NCBI GenBank assembly: GCA_027574665.1
Contig: CM050654.1
Location: forward strand, 11,154,142-11,218,141
Length of the DNA: 64,000 bases
Reading direction: 5' to 3'
Origin: Rhynochetos jubatus
Lineage: Eukaryota; Chordata; Aves; Eurypygiformes; Rhynochetidae
The position numbers and the translations under genes were made by a program. The notes under the pieces are model-generated. The model saw only the letters and a list, made by a program, of their open reading frames with translations, did no database searches and had not been told where the DNA came from. Position 1 is the first letter of the stretch, and each line of letters starts with the position of its first letter. Below are positions 9,441 through 20,290 of the stretch, piece after piece.

Positions 9441-9860
9441 GGGCAGGGCAGGGCGAGGAGGAGCCCCACGGTGCCGCTGCCGCTCCTCAGCGCCGTTTAA
9501 ATCCCTCCAGGTTGCTCCTGGCAACGCCCACGCTGCGTCAGCCACTCTCGCGAGAGCTGCTGCCTCCGGACAGGTCCCTCGGCTCTTCTTCGGGGTTCCC
9601 GGGCGCGGGGAGCCCCCGTGTCCGCCTCGACCCATGGCTCAGCCGCCGAATTTCCCGCTGCCGGGCTCGTCGTGGACTTGAGTGCTCACTCCTCGTAGGA
9701 TGAGGATGCCTGTGACGTCCCTTTGGTCTGCACAACCAGAACATCCTACACCGAGGAGAACGCTGAGCTGGAGGAGATGCCGACGCGCTCCTCCCGTGCC
9801 CTGAGCCCCCGGGCTCCCCCCGTCCTCCCCTTCTAAGCGACGGGAGACATACCAGATCCA
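9440..9860. promoter_or_regulatory. CpG-rich, promoter-like block
   Basis: By hand count 9541-9840 contains about 27 CpG in 300 bp, close to expectation from base composition and far above the surrounding DNA. It holds GTTGCTCCTGGCAAC at 9511-9525, which fits the RFX X-box (two inverted half sites). It also holds the 12-bp palindrome CTCTCGCGAGAG at 9545-9556, containing TCTCGCGAGA, the element bound by BANP/Kaiso at CpG-island promoters, and TGACGT at 9713-9718. A plus ATG at 9634 opens only 15 codons. The block may be the 5' UTR/promoter of the adjacent CR1, a separate CpG-island promoter, or both. No attached gene was recognised. Confidence 0.4.
9713..9842 (-). repeat. Inverted-pair repeat, copy A
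   Basis: About 130 bp is similar to the reverse complement of 13735-13872. Shared landmarks are GTCTGCACAACC, ACATCCTACAC and GAGGAGATGCCGAC. On the minus strand copy A encodes PRCRMFWLCRP, and copy B on plus encodes PQCRMFWLCRP, with about 45 residues of related frame around them. Copy A keeps its CpGs while copy B has lost most of them to TpG/CpA. Not recognised as a named family. Confidence 0.75.
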
Positions 9861-12800
9861 TCAAACGTATCGGCACAGAAGAACACGAAGCCGCAGCTTT
9901 GCTCTGCTGGGCGAATGCTGTGCAGCGGGACTGCATGTGCAAGGAAGCAATCCGCGTTATCGCCCCGAGTGACGCCCGTTCCGCACGGGAGACTGCCTTC
10001 TGCTGCGTGCCCAGCAGCAGTAACGCTGCCCACACCCGTGGGCAAGGAGACAACACAAACCCACATAAACACACCGTATGCGCCAGGCATTTTCTGTGTG
10101 TTTCCTCAGACGTATGAGTAATAAACTGCTTTTTTTTTTTTTTCTTTGAAAAGCAACTGAAGTTTTGCGAAAGGGGCAGGAATCGTTTCCGTAGCTCCAG
10201 AGGAAGGAGAATGTTCCAGCCGCTCTGCTGGGCTTTTCGGCAGCTCGGACGAAAGAGCGGTCAGGACACCAGCAGATACAAATTGAACAGCATATGGGCA
10301 GTCAGGCAGCCCTTGCCAATTTGCTGTATTCATCTAGCGAATATGTGGGGCACGGAGCAGGATATGCAAGTCCATTAATATCAGAATAAAAAAAGATACG
10401 GAGGGGATATTAAAAGGACATGAAAAAATGGCAGGATCTGCAGGACGGGCCGTGACCGCCTACAGGGGACGAGCTTTGCTTTTGGAGCAGAGAACCAGCT
10501 TCATCCTCGAAAGCTGCTCCCGTGGCCGGGCCTGTGTGGTGGGTGCGAGGGTCTGCAGGGTCACCCAGGACCAGGGAACCGGAGCCTGAGGGAGGGTTGG
10601 TCTTTTGTCATCAGTTCTGGTGAAAGCTTTTTCCAACCGGAAGATGGGATTCTTGGAAGTGTGATTAAAATGCTCACCGCTGTTTTTAATTTGCTCCAAA
10701 GGCGCCAGGTGCTTTTGAGGACAATGTTGGTTTTTTTCCCTCAGCTTCAGATCAGAAATCGTATGTGCAGGCAGAGCTACTTTCCCCCTTCATTCTTGGA
10801 TATTTCTGGAAAAGCGGGAGGTAGTTTTCAGTGAAAGGCAGAGATGGCCTGTCTCCTCCACTAAAAGAGAGTGAAAATTAAAACGCTTGTAAGAATTTGA
10901 AGCTGAATATGCATTCTGGGATACTTTTTATTACACTACATTCTCAATTACTTACTGTCCCTTGAAATTTTTTCGAGGACCATTTAAGAGAGCAACCTTC
11001 TTGGAAAGGACGAGGATGGTCTATGAAGACTGTCAGCATTCTCTCGTTGCTATATAGAGATTGCTGGAGGTGATGCCCCTTCCTAATGGAGGGGACGTTT
11101 TCTAGAGGTAAATTGGGAATTATGATCAGTATTGTGCTTAAAAGGAGCCTGCCTCTACCTGGCGCATTCCTCGGGACTGTCATTGGTGAAAAGCTGAAAG
11201 AAGAGCCTTTTGTCCTTTGTAATCAGGCTGTTTGGAAGAAGATGATAATGAAATCACATTTAATGGAAGCAAATAGAACATTAATTATGTGAAAAGCAAG
11301 TGAATCGAGGAGATCTGTTTTCTGCAGATAATTGGGCAGAGTCGAGTCACTTTTGGTCTGCAGACACACCGCCATTCATATCCCTTGAATCTTTTGTCTG
11401 GGATGAGGTATAATGGACCTGGAATCTAGAGAGTGTCTTTCCGTCCTTGCTGAGGCATCTGTCCTGTTGTGCCATGCGACTTCACGTTGTTCAAATGACA
11501 TCGTAGGAGATAACAGTGCAGTGCAAAGCCAAGCATGATAAATATGACATGGCATGTCCAAAACAATACTTGCTTTTAGTAGATCAGTTATCCTTTAAAA
11601 GCTAGTAGTTAGGATTGTCCTTAGATAATTCAATAGCTCCCATCTCTGGTAGGAATGATGTCAAGCTGAGTTACTGTTTCTGATGAACAGCGATGATGGG
11701 ACAAGATGGCATGAAAAGGATGAAAGAAGAGCAGACTCCGGGTGCGCAGCCCGGAGCTCTTCGCCTAGTGCCTGGTCAAGGCGAGGTTCGTGGGGCTGAG
11801 CACGATAATGATGTGAAAAATAGTCGAACGGGATCTGCCACGGGTCAGCTGGCCTCACGGATAGCATTTGCCCATCACAGCACTCTTGATTTTCCTCCAT
11901 CCTCAGGTGACCGCTAGCGTGCCTGTGTTAAGGTAGAGGAAAAAGAAGGAAAGAAAAACAAACCTCCAGACATATGGTAAGTTGTGTAAATCGGGTAAAC
12001 GAGGAACTGTTGAAATCAAATGATTAAAAACCAAACTGGGACTTGAACCTTGACCAGCCAGTTTGTCATGGAAACTGCATCTGGTGCGACCCGGCAGGGC
12101 TCCAGGAGAATCCAGCCTCTAAGCCCTCCAGGAGAGCGGGGATCAGAGAGCCTCCGAACAGTGGGGGTGCATCCTGGGCCTCCAGAGTTACTCCCTCTTC
12201 ACAGAGGAATATTTTGAAAACCGTTTATTGTTGTGCATGAAAAACAGAAACCTAGGCTGGAAGGATCTTGGGTATTTGACAGTATCTTCTTTCTTTCTTG
12301 TTCTATCTCTTTCCTGTCCTCTCCCCTTGCTGTCTTACTTATGCCCTATGCACGCTGCTAACTGTCTGTTCTTCATTTGATAGTAATTATTTTCAGCCAC
12401 TGAAAACACTTAATAACTTAGGTATTTAAAAACTTGCATATTTTTCAGAGCCCCTGTTGGGGTTAGAAGAAATAAAGAAGGTTAAATCAGGTACCAAGCA
12501 TCCGTGGTGAACAGTATTAATACCCTATTTATTCCTGCACAGCTATTAAGTGTTTTCATTCAGAAGTATTGAATAAGCAGAAAACCATCTACATAGGACA
12601 CGGCTAAAATATCCAGCTGCAAATTAGTTTGTTCGTGCAGCAAGCCCCGAGGATTTTAGACGCGCTGTCTTGTGTGCCGTCATGCTCTAGGTTACGCCTT
12701 CAAGTCAAAGCCGTGAGTGAGGTGAACTTGGTTCGTAACCCGAGCACCGTTCACCAGGGGTTATTCACGTGTTGGCTGCAGAGCTGCAGGCGTGGTGCTG

Positions 12801-13734
12801 TTCAGTGTATCAGATGTCCCTGCTCGTGTCCTGCAGCTGCCTGTACCTCGCCCTGGTGCTGCGTTCCTCCTCTGGCTGGCGTCTGAGAGCTTCCCGTTGC
12901 CTATTCCAGAGGTAGCGAGAGGCGGTCGTAGCAGCGAAGGGATGCGTGATTTTATTTCAGGTCGTGGATCTTTAGCTACTAAGGCCTGACTCCGTCCACA
13001 GGCTTCAGGCTGTGTTACCAGGCTTCCTGGCGATTGCTCGGACGGTAACCACAGCTCAGGTGGTTCACCGTAAACGGCGAAGGGCTTGCACTGCGTGCAC
13101 TCTGCCGCCAACGATCCTTTGCCGAAGCTCGATTTGTTTTGCCGTGTCAAATGTGTTTGAACAAGGTCTTGGAACGATTTTCTGCTCCCTGGGTGGCTGC
13201 AGAAGCGGCGTTGCAAGGAAGCTGGTGGGATACGCTTCTTCCATGCTGCTGTGCATCAAATCTGGATGCCGTTCCCGAGCAGATCAGCCCCGAGATCTCT
13301 GCTCACGCTGCCAATGCAAAGATCAATTAGTCCCTGTCACACAAGGTACTCTAAGGAGGAGACCAGTACACTACACACTGGTCTGGACCTGCAGAGCCAT
13401 TTCGTGTCTGTCACCAAGGAACTATCAAAGAGTAATGACCTTGTCACTAGTATGCAGCTGAGATGGATGTGAAGCGCTGACCCAGATGTGCAAGACTCTA
13501 TCCCATAATTAGTCCTCCAAACCAACCAGCTGCTATGCCAGTGCTTTTCAACTGGCTCTGGCCCCGATTGCATACCCACACGGTGTTGCTTGAATAATTT
13601 TACCGAAATTTCTCATAAGTGGCATATAAATCAGTGGCAACCGTACCTACCCCCGTCTGCGCAGTGGCAGCTGTAGGCAGGTCCCCAGGTCCCACGGCTT
13701 CTCCTGTGGATGAAGATTCATCTCTTCTGCTCCT
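9861..13734. other. Unique intergenic sequence, no supported gene
   Basis: Mixed composition, with a T-run near 10130. Open frames of 60-151 codons on both strands (for example 12761-13216 minus and 13012-13461 plus) overlap each other and show no domain, start context or splice pattern that I can defend. AT-rich stretches around 11200-11640 and 12380-12560 have the look of conserved non-coding DNA but cannot be tested here. Confidence 0.5.
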
Positions 13735-13872
13735 CATCACTTGGAAGGGGAGGACAAGGGGAGCTCGGGGATTTAGGGCACAGGAGGAGCATGTCGGCAT
13801 CTCCTCTAGCTCAGAGTTTTCCTCAGTGTAGGATGTTTTGGTTGTGCAGACCTATTGTTAAAGGGACATCAT
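13735..13872 (+). repeat. Inverted-pair repeat, copy B
   Basis: This is the partner of 9713-9842 in opposite orientation, with about 8 extra bases (TATTGTTA) near 13854. Its CpGs are largely converted (for example CCTCAGTGTAGG against CCTCGGTGTAGG in the reverse complement of A), as expected for a methylated, older or silent copy. It lies in an open frame (13710-14123 plus) that has no other recognisable content. Confidence 0.75.
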
Positions 13873-16728
13873 CCCTCCAAAAAAAACCCAAACCCAAAGC
13901 GTTTTCCCCCGTGAACCTTCTGACAGCAATGCAGATTGCTGAAAGAAGGGCTGAAAACATTAATTTTCAGCTGGGGAGGGCTTTTTCTCCTAGCTTGCTT
14001 TGTCCACAGAACCTTGCTTTCCAGCTGCTTCGTTGCTTGCCAGGAGCAGTAGCCACAAACCCAATGCTGAATGGGAGGAAATGGAGCATCAGCATTTTTT
14101 TTTTTTTTTTCTCCTCCAGATAAACTCAGTTTTATAAAACCTAGAGGGCCAAAAATTCAATTGGTGTGCTATAGTAAAGAGAGTACATTTAAAAGAACAA
14201 AAAAAGCCTGGTTCCTGACTGCTAAACATGTTTGCCCAAGCTCAGAGCTTCACTAACAACTCCACTGTGTTCCCTAGCACTAGGCATCATAGCAACTATT
14301 TTGCAGTGTATTGCTTTACAGCGCTACGGCGCGTTTGTTTGTTTGTGAACGATCTCTAGGCATCTGAGGATACCCCAGTGGGTTAAGGCAAGATGCTGTA
14401 GTGTTATGCTCGATGCTATTTAGCTTTTAACCCTCATGCACAGAAAGCAAAAAAAGCAGGCTGTTGTAAATTAGCAAGAACAAGTATGAATGGAAATACT
14501 GGCTTCTGTAGCTGACTCGTGATGAAAAATATCATTCAAGGGACTCAGAAAAATACCTTCTGCTTGGACAACACCCGGCTGAATGGGAAGTGGAAGGGAA
14601 AAAAAGCAAGTTAAATTCTGCATTAAACCAGCATGCTTTCCATCCTCTCTCTTTCTTCAATGCAGATAAACATTTCCCCCCGGTTTATCGTCACATCAGC
14701 CCACGGTTTCGTGTAGTGCAGCAGCACGTAATTCAAGGTAGCACGATCTAAAGAAGCAGCGTGCTTTAAAGCTGTATATTTTCCCAGATTCAACATTATT
14801 GGGCCAGACAGGAGGTCTGCACCTTCCGTGGCTTTAACGAGGTTCAAGAGGGGCAGGCAGACGGAGCAGAGTGTGGCTCTCCACCTGAATCCTCTCTACG
14901 TCATTTGCCGTATCTGCGTTTGTGAGAATCCTGCATCCATGAGAGCTCTTCATCTTGAGATGTAAGAGTGTGGGTGTTAATAAAAATGAAGTGGTTTTAA
15001 AAAGAAAGGGGGGATAAAAAAAAAGCCCCCTGCCAAGTTGCACTCAAGGTGTTTGCCGTAGGGATGATGCAGGAGGTCTGCGGTGAGATGATGGGTGATC
15101 TAAAAGAAGTTAAGATCCAGACTGAAAAGAAGCGAATTTTCTCCACCAAATATCCTCAGCAAATATTTCCACATCCTCTCCAGTTACAAAATGTGGTAAC
15201 ATTTAAAGCATTAAAAGCCGAATGTAGGAGCCTATGAAATGTCAGGTTGCAGGAGGTTAAAGAGGTCTTTTGAAGTCCAACTTCCCGCATAATTTTCCTC
15301 TTGCAAAAATTTGATTGCCTTCCGAATAACCCTGTTTAGAATGCATTTACTGATCGTTATCTTGCGGGCTTACATCCTGTAATGAAATCTTCCCCGCCGT
15401 CATTCGGAGCGCAGTCCTTCCGGAGCTGGAGGCTCGGCCTTGGCCGTGGCTGGGGTGGTATCGTGGCTCCATCTCAGCCCCTTTCCTGACACCAGCCACT
15501 TTCTTTCCTCTCCTTCTGCTTTTAAAGGACAGCCAAAGTGCTTCCAGTGCTGAAATCCCTGTCTCACTGAAATTGCTCTCGGCTGGCTGATTTCCTTTGC
15601 CTTACAACTCGTAATTAATTTGAAAAGGTTAATTCCGCACCTTCCAGTACCTTCTCTCTGATATGATTCAGACCATGGTTATCTTTCCCTGTCTCCCGCT
15701 TTCCTCTGGCTCTCCTGTAAAACTGGCTTTTCAGGATTAGTCGGTTTCTGATCTCTGTGTTTTTGTCTGTTGCCGTGTATGTCTCTATTTAAAAGCATAT
15801 TACCAGTGTCACTTCATGTGAAATCCATGTAATTATTTTTCAGGTTTGAAAGGTTTTCGCTTTTAAAGGGCAAGCAACACCTTTCGGCAGTCTTTCCAGG
15901 TGCATTAAAACGTGTGGGAATTGCCAAACGCAGCGGGAGGGGAGATTTCACCATCAGCAGTGTGGAGCATCTAGAAGAGCTGCCTGGTGTCCCTTGGCAG
16001 TTTCTCTGGGGAGGATGACGATTGTCTGCAGAGGTTTTTCAGACCCTAATTTAAAGAGCATTTTGAAGAAATCTTTCCTTTGGTTACCAAGAGAGACCAC
16101 CCAGATAAGGATGGATGCCTAAAATCTATTGCGTGTGCCCTTCTAGGAAAATTCAAGAAATGAAGGTCTGACATTTTCTAAAACCTTTTTCAAAGTATTT
16201 ATTTCTGGATTCAGGGCTTTGTTTTCTCATCAAAAGTATTAATCAAATTCAGCATGTTGAATGCTGAATCACCCGTTGACACGTCTTAGTTGGGATCAGA
16301 GGTTATCCAGTGTCCCCAAATTCTGCTGACTATGCCCAACAAAATCAGGGGCCGTGGTGAGCTCTTCTTTTACAGATCCTTGCCCTACGGTAGTTTAATT
16401 TTCTGTGTCAAGTGCACCGGGGAGCAGTGTGGCACAGTAAGTGGTGTTCCGGTTAGGAGCAAGCCACCAACGTCCGGCTGATGGCTGGCACATCGTTGCG
16501 GCTTGCTCTCAGGGGGGATCTGCTGGTGCGGGGTATGTGCTCCCTGTGACTGCTGCTCAGTGAGCCGGTGCCCTTCTGTTGTTCCCTTCAGGGAATGACT
16601 ACAAAGTGGTACAGGGATAATCTGTGTTTGAGACTCTTCTGATGGGACCGCAGATCTAGTACAGGATGGTACGTCTTACTTTGGTGAAGGGTAGTGTTGT
16701 GTAACGTTGGTATTGCTACTCCACCACA
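13873..16728. other. Unique intergenic sequence, no supported gene
   Basis: This stretch contains a 17-base T-run near 14094 and AT-rich blocks (about 15280-15380, 15560-15700 and 16160-16290) with homeobox-like TAAT/ATTA words. No coding frame, RNA gene or mobile element is recognised up to the CR1 3' terminus at 16729. Confidence 0.5.
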
Positions 16729-17042
16729 GAATCATAGAATTGCCTAGATTGAAAAAGACCTCTAAGATCATCTAGTCCAATCATTAACCAAACACTGACA
16801 AGTCCCCCACTAAACCGTGTCCCTAAGCACTACATCTACACGACTTTTAAAAGCCTCCAGGGATGGGGACTCCACCACTTCCCTGGGCAGCCCGTTCCAG
16901 TGCCCAATGACCCTTCCAGTAAAGAAATTCTTCCTAATATCCAATCTAAACTTCCCTTGGCACAACTTGAAACCATTCCCTCTGGTTCTGTCACTTGTTA
17001 CTTGGCTGAACAGGCTGACTCCCACCTCTGTACAACCTCCTT

Positions 17043-17579
17043 TCAGGGAGCTGTGGAGAGAGTGATCAGGTCTCTCCTCAGCCTCCTTTTCTCCAGGCTA
17101 AACAGCCCCAGCTCCCTCAGCCGCTCCTTGTAAGACTTGTTCTCCAGACCCTTCCCCAGCTCCGTTGCCCTTCTTTGGACATGGTCCAGTACCTCAATGT
17201 CCCTCTTGTGATGAGGGGCCCAAAGCTGAACACAGTACTTGAGGCGTGGCCTCACCAGTGCCGAGTACAGGGGTAAAATCACTTCCCTACTCCTGCTGAT
17301 CACACTACTCCTGATACAGGCCAGGATGCCATTGGCCTTCTTGGCCACCTGGGCACACTGCTGACTCATGCTCAGCTGGCTATCAATCACCACCTCCAGG
17401 TCCCTCTCTGCTGAGCAGCTTTCCAGCCACTCCTCCCCAAGCCTGTAGCGTTGCTGGGGATTTTTGTGGCCAAAGTGCAGAACCTGGCATTTGGCCTTAT
17501 TGAAACTCATACAATTTGTCTTGGCACATTGATCTAGTCTGTCTAGAGCCCTCTGCAGAGCCTCCCTACCCTCAAGCAC
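17043..17579 (-). pseudogene. CR1 ORF2 C-terminal RT remnant
   Basis: 178 open codons cover the RT thumb and C-terminus: [23 protein letters not shown], then [51 protein letters not shown], and [35 protein letters not shown]. These are the usual conserved blocks in the usual order. The motif-C box lies just upstream at 17604-17615 and reads LAGD instead of FADD, so one catalytic Asp is lost and the enzyme would be inactive even if the frames were joined. Confidence 0.88.
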
Positions 17580-17611
17580 ACCAACACTTCCACCCAGCTT
17601 GGTGTCGCCTG

Positions 17612-18068
17612 CTAACTTACTAAGGGTGCACTTGTCCCCTCATCCAGGTCATCGATAAAGACGTTAAACAGGACTGGCCCCAGTACTGAGCCCTGGGGTA
17701 TACCACTCGTGACCGGCCACCAACTGGAATTAGCTCCATTTACCACCACTCTCTGGGCCTGGCCTTCCAGCCACTTTTTTACCCAGCAAAGTGCATGCGC
17801 ATCCAATCCATGAGCAGCCAGTTTCTCCAGGAGAATGCTGTGGGAAAAAGTGTCAGAGGGCTGGCTGAAGTCCAGATAGACAACAACCACAGCCTTTCCA
17901 CTCCACTAAGCGGGTGACCAAGTTGTAGAAGGAGATCAGGTTAGTCAAGCAGGACCTGCCTTTTGTAAAACCATGCTGACTGGGCCCGATCATCTGGTGG
18001 TCCTGCGCGTGCAGCGTGACGACACTCAGGACCGTCTGCTCCATCAGCTTCCCCGGCACTGAAGTCAA
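17612..18068 (-). pseudogene. CR1 ORF2 RT core remnant, two frames
   Basis: Two overlapping frames (17853-18068 and 17612-17890) together carry the RT palm. The first has MTSVPGKLMEQTV, GPSQHGFTKGRSCLTNLISFYN and [10 protein letters not shown]. The second has [23 protein letters not shown] (motif A with D, normally DLSKAFD), [25 protein letters not shown], and [21 protein letters not shown] (motif B, GIPQGS intact). The change of frame between them shows at least one frameshift. Confidence 0.85.
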
Positions 18069-18281
18069 AATGACAGGCCTGTAGCCTTTAAGAGTTCCTT
18101 CTTAAAGAGTGTCCAGCTTTCCTTCGCCCTTCAGGACTGCCTCCCAAGGGACTCTGTCAAGCAGTCTCCTAAACAAGTCAAATTCTGCCCTTCGGAAGTC
18201 CAAGGTGGCAGCTCTGCTGCCCCCTCTCCCTACTTCTCTAAGAATAGAGAACTCAATCATTTCATGATCGCTGTGCCCTAG

Positions 18282-18497
18282 TCAGCCTCCAACCATCCTA
18301 TCACCCACCAGTTCTTCCCTGTTCACAAAGAGCAGATCCAGCAGGTCACCTTCCCTGGTAGGTTCACTCACCAGCTGAGTAAGGAAGTTGTCCTCGACAC
18401 ACTCTAGGAACCTCCGGGACTGTTCTCTCTCTGCTGTGTTGTATTTCCAGCAGCCACCTGGGAAGTTGAAGTCCCCCACAAGAACAAGGGCATGCAA
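18282..18497 (-). pseudogene. CR1 endonuclease, C-terminal remnant
   Basis: 71 codons containing LVLVGDFNFPG, the GDFN motif of APE-type LINE endonucleases, then FLECVEDNFLTQLV and DLLDLLFVN. The catalytic SDH motif follows at about 18258-18270 as GHSDHEMIEF in another frame, after a stop codon. In an active element this enzyme nicks the chromosomal target to prime reverse transcription. Confidence 0.85.
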
Positions 18498-18535
18498 TCA
18501 CGAGACTTCTCCCAGCTGCTTACAGAATGTCTTAG

Positions 18536-18994
18536 CTACCTCTCCGTCCTGATTGGGTGGTCTATAACAGACCCCCACCACAACATCAGCCTTGTTGGCC
18601 TTCCGTGATTCTGAGCCAGACACTCAACCGTATCGTCACTGTGATTAAGTTCGAAACACTGATAACAGTCCCTAACATTCAGAGCTACCCCACCACCTCT
18701 CCTTCCTTGTCCATCCCTTCTGAAGAGCTTGTAGCCATTGATTGCAGCACTCCAGTTGTGCAAGGCATCCCACCACATTTCTGTGACAGCTACTATATCA
18801 TAGTTTTCCCGGTGCACCATGGCTACCAGCTCCTGTTTGTTGCTCATGCTGTGTGCGTTAGCGCAGGTGCACTTCAGTCGGGCTAATGTTCCCAACACTC
18901 TTTTGTGGGTGGAAGCCCTAAGTCCAACCCAACGGCTCTCAGGTGTTTCCATGGCTTCTAATCCATCAATAACCCTTTCATCTTTGCTGCCCAT
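18536..18994 (-). pseudogene. CR1 endonuclease, N-terminal remnant
   Basis: 152 codons run across the ORF2 start region. They contain LKCTCANAHSMSNKQELVAMV, NYDIVAVTEMWWD (the Glu of the ETWWD motif is catalytic), HNWSAAINGYKLFRRDGQG and RRGGGVALNV. Asn in CANAHSM corresponds to the N-terminal catalytic Asn of APE folds. The reading is good compared with the older CR1, but the frame shifts before GDFN. Confidence 0.87.
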
Positions 18995-19219
18995 GTATCT
19001 CCAGCCCCTGCTTCCACTGAGACAGTAGAATGAGGGTACTCGCTAGCACACCATCCTACAAACCCTGGCATGTTCCCCCCAGGCTTATTACTAGCAGACC
19101 CAGTTACACCCCCTTCCAATCTAGTTTAAAGTTCTTTCGATGAGCCCTGCTAATTCTTGCTCCAGGATCCTTTTCCCCTTCTGAGACAGATGTATCCCAT
19201 CTTTAGTCAGAGGTTTACC

Positions 19220-19640
19220 TCAGTGCCGTGCAAACCTCCCCATGATCAAAAAACCCGAACTCCATCGGTGGCACCAGCCTCTGGGGCACGTGTTCATCAG
19301 ATGTGTTTTCCTGGTTCTTTCCGTATACTTCCCTGCCACTGAGGGGATTGAGGAAAACACTACCTGTGCTCCCGATCCGGCAGCCAACCTCCCTAATGAC
19401 CTGAAGTCCTTTTTAATCACCTTTAGACTTCACTCTGTGATCTCATCACTACCAGTTTGGACGACCACAAGAGGGTAGTAGTCTGAGGGCTTCAACGCCC
19501 AGGGCGTTTCCTACTAATATCCCTAACCTGTGCCCCAGGGAGGCGGCAGACTTCCCTGTGGGAGGGATCCGGTCAACATTGGGGCCCTCAGTTCCCCTCA
19601 GAAGGGAATCACCTACCACGATTACCCTCCTTTTTTTCTT
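19220..19640 (-). pseudogene. CR1 ORF1 esterase-like segment
   Basis: The minus strand reads VIVVGDSLLRGTE with the GDSL box at 19602-19613. After frame changes comes KKDFRSLGRLAAGSGAQVVF, then SSIPSVAGK and HLMNTCPRGWCHRWSSGFL at 19220-19420, the usual C-terminal part of CR1 ORF1. The active-site Ser of GDSL is kept. The segment is split by frameshifts. Confidence 0.8.
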
Positions 19641-19643
19641 GAT

Positions 19644-20285
19644 TCAACTAGTCATAAGGTGTGGGGATGAGTGACTTAACCTGGATGTCTTCCCAGATGG
19701 ACCTTCCTTTCCATCCTCCTTCACCTGGCCCTCAATTTTCAAAGCCCCATACCTGCTGTGCAGTGGTAACTGGGGAGGCAAGGGAGGCTGGGAGGGGATT
19801 TGCCTGCGTCCCCAAGGAAGGACTTGTTTCCCTTGCCCCTCATCTCTTAGGTCTCCTCCTCTTACCTGGTGGCAAGAGGATAGAGGATCCTGTGCTTCAT
19901 GTTTCCTTTGCCCCAGGGGTGGGAGGGTCTGAGTCCACCAGTCTATCTCCCTCTCACACGCCCTGAGAGTCCTCAACCTTTCCACCTCCTCTTTCAGCTC
20001 AGCCATCAGGCTGAGCAGATCATTTACCTGCTCGCAGCGAACACAGGTGGTGTCCCTGCAGTCCTCCACTCCCAGTAAAAGGCTCTGGCACTCCCTGCAG
20101 CTGGGGGCCTGGGCACCTACATGTTTACATGGGACCTCTGTCTGGGTCGCCACATTTCTTTTGCCAACAGCTTTTGGCCAGGTTACAGCCACAGCTGTTC
20201 CTGGCCGTGTGACTAACCGCTCAGACTTCCACCACACTCCCAGACGACTCACCACGCACCCTTTGTTCGACCTTGAGGAGTGCAT
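19644..20285 (-). CDS. CR1 ORF1 N-terminal part, 213 codons open
   Basis: This is the N-terminal section of the CR1 ORF1 protein, an RNA-binding chaperone-like protein. The open frame begins with Met at 20285. It contains ATQTEVPCKHVGAQAPSC, then a cysteine cluster C-x2-C-x9-C-x4-C-x2-C (in CRECQSLLLGVEDCRDTTC and VRC, residues about 72-96), which could bind zinc. A predicted coiled coil follows (VNDLLSLMAELKEEVERLRT, residues about 98-120), then a basic, proline-rich tail that stops just before the esterase box at 19602-19613. It is probably a damaged, non-functional protein because the rest of ORF1 is out of frame. Confidence 0.75.
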   Translation of the reverse strand: MHSSRSNKGCVVSRLGVWWKSERLVTRPGTAVAVTWPKAVGKRNVATQTEVPCKHVGAQAPSCRECQSLLLGVEDCRDTTCVRCEQVNDLLSLMAELKEEVERLRTLRACEREIDWWTQTLPPLGQRKHEAQDPLSSCHQVRGGDLRDEGQGKQVLPWGRRQIPSQPPLPPQLPLHSRYGALKIEGQVKEDGKEGPSGKTSRLSHSSPHLMTS

Positions 20286-20290
20286 TTAAG

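Larger units (their letters stand above)
5314..9560 (-). mobile_element. CR1 LINE, long and decayed, with nested LTR
   Basis: On the minus strand the 3' end is at 5314 (plus CACAGAAT, i.e. ATTCTGTG on the element strand). Reading towards higher coordinates come the 3' UTR and RT C-terminus (to 6039), a solo LTR (6040-6735), the RT core (6736-7510), a compressed EN/RT junction and endonuclease (about 7350-8420), and an ORF1 esterase-like segment (about 8600-9310). The 5' limit is uncertain. Alignment by eye with the second CR1 (19640-19830) is good to about 9310 and weak to about 9560. Many frameshifts and stops make it non-autonomous. The RT catalytic box still reads FADD (6845-6856, minus) and the ORF1 box still reads GDSL (about 9096-9107, minus). 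Confidence 0.85.
16729..20290 (-). mobile_element. CR1 LINE, nearly full-length
   Basis: The element reads on minus. Its 3' end is marked by two tandem terminal 8-mers (ATTCTATG ATTCTGTG on the element strand, plus 16729-16744). Towards higher coordinates come the 3' UTR and RT C-terminus (17043-17579), RT core (17612-18068), endonuclease (18282-18994), ORF1 esterase-like part (about 19220-19640) and ORF1 N-terminus (19644-20285). About 3.56 kb is present. Between 18085 and 18240 the sequence jumps from RT block 1 to the endonuclease, implying loss of several hundred bases. It belongs to a different CR1 subfamily from the element at 5.3-9.5 kb. The 5' UTR may extend to about 20480. Confidence 0.92.

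Noticed and set aside
9634..9681. Plus ATG opening MAQPPNFPLPGSSWT
   Set aside because: Only 15 codons, no downstream splice donor that extends it, no recognised protein.
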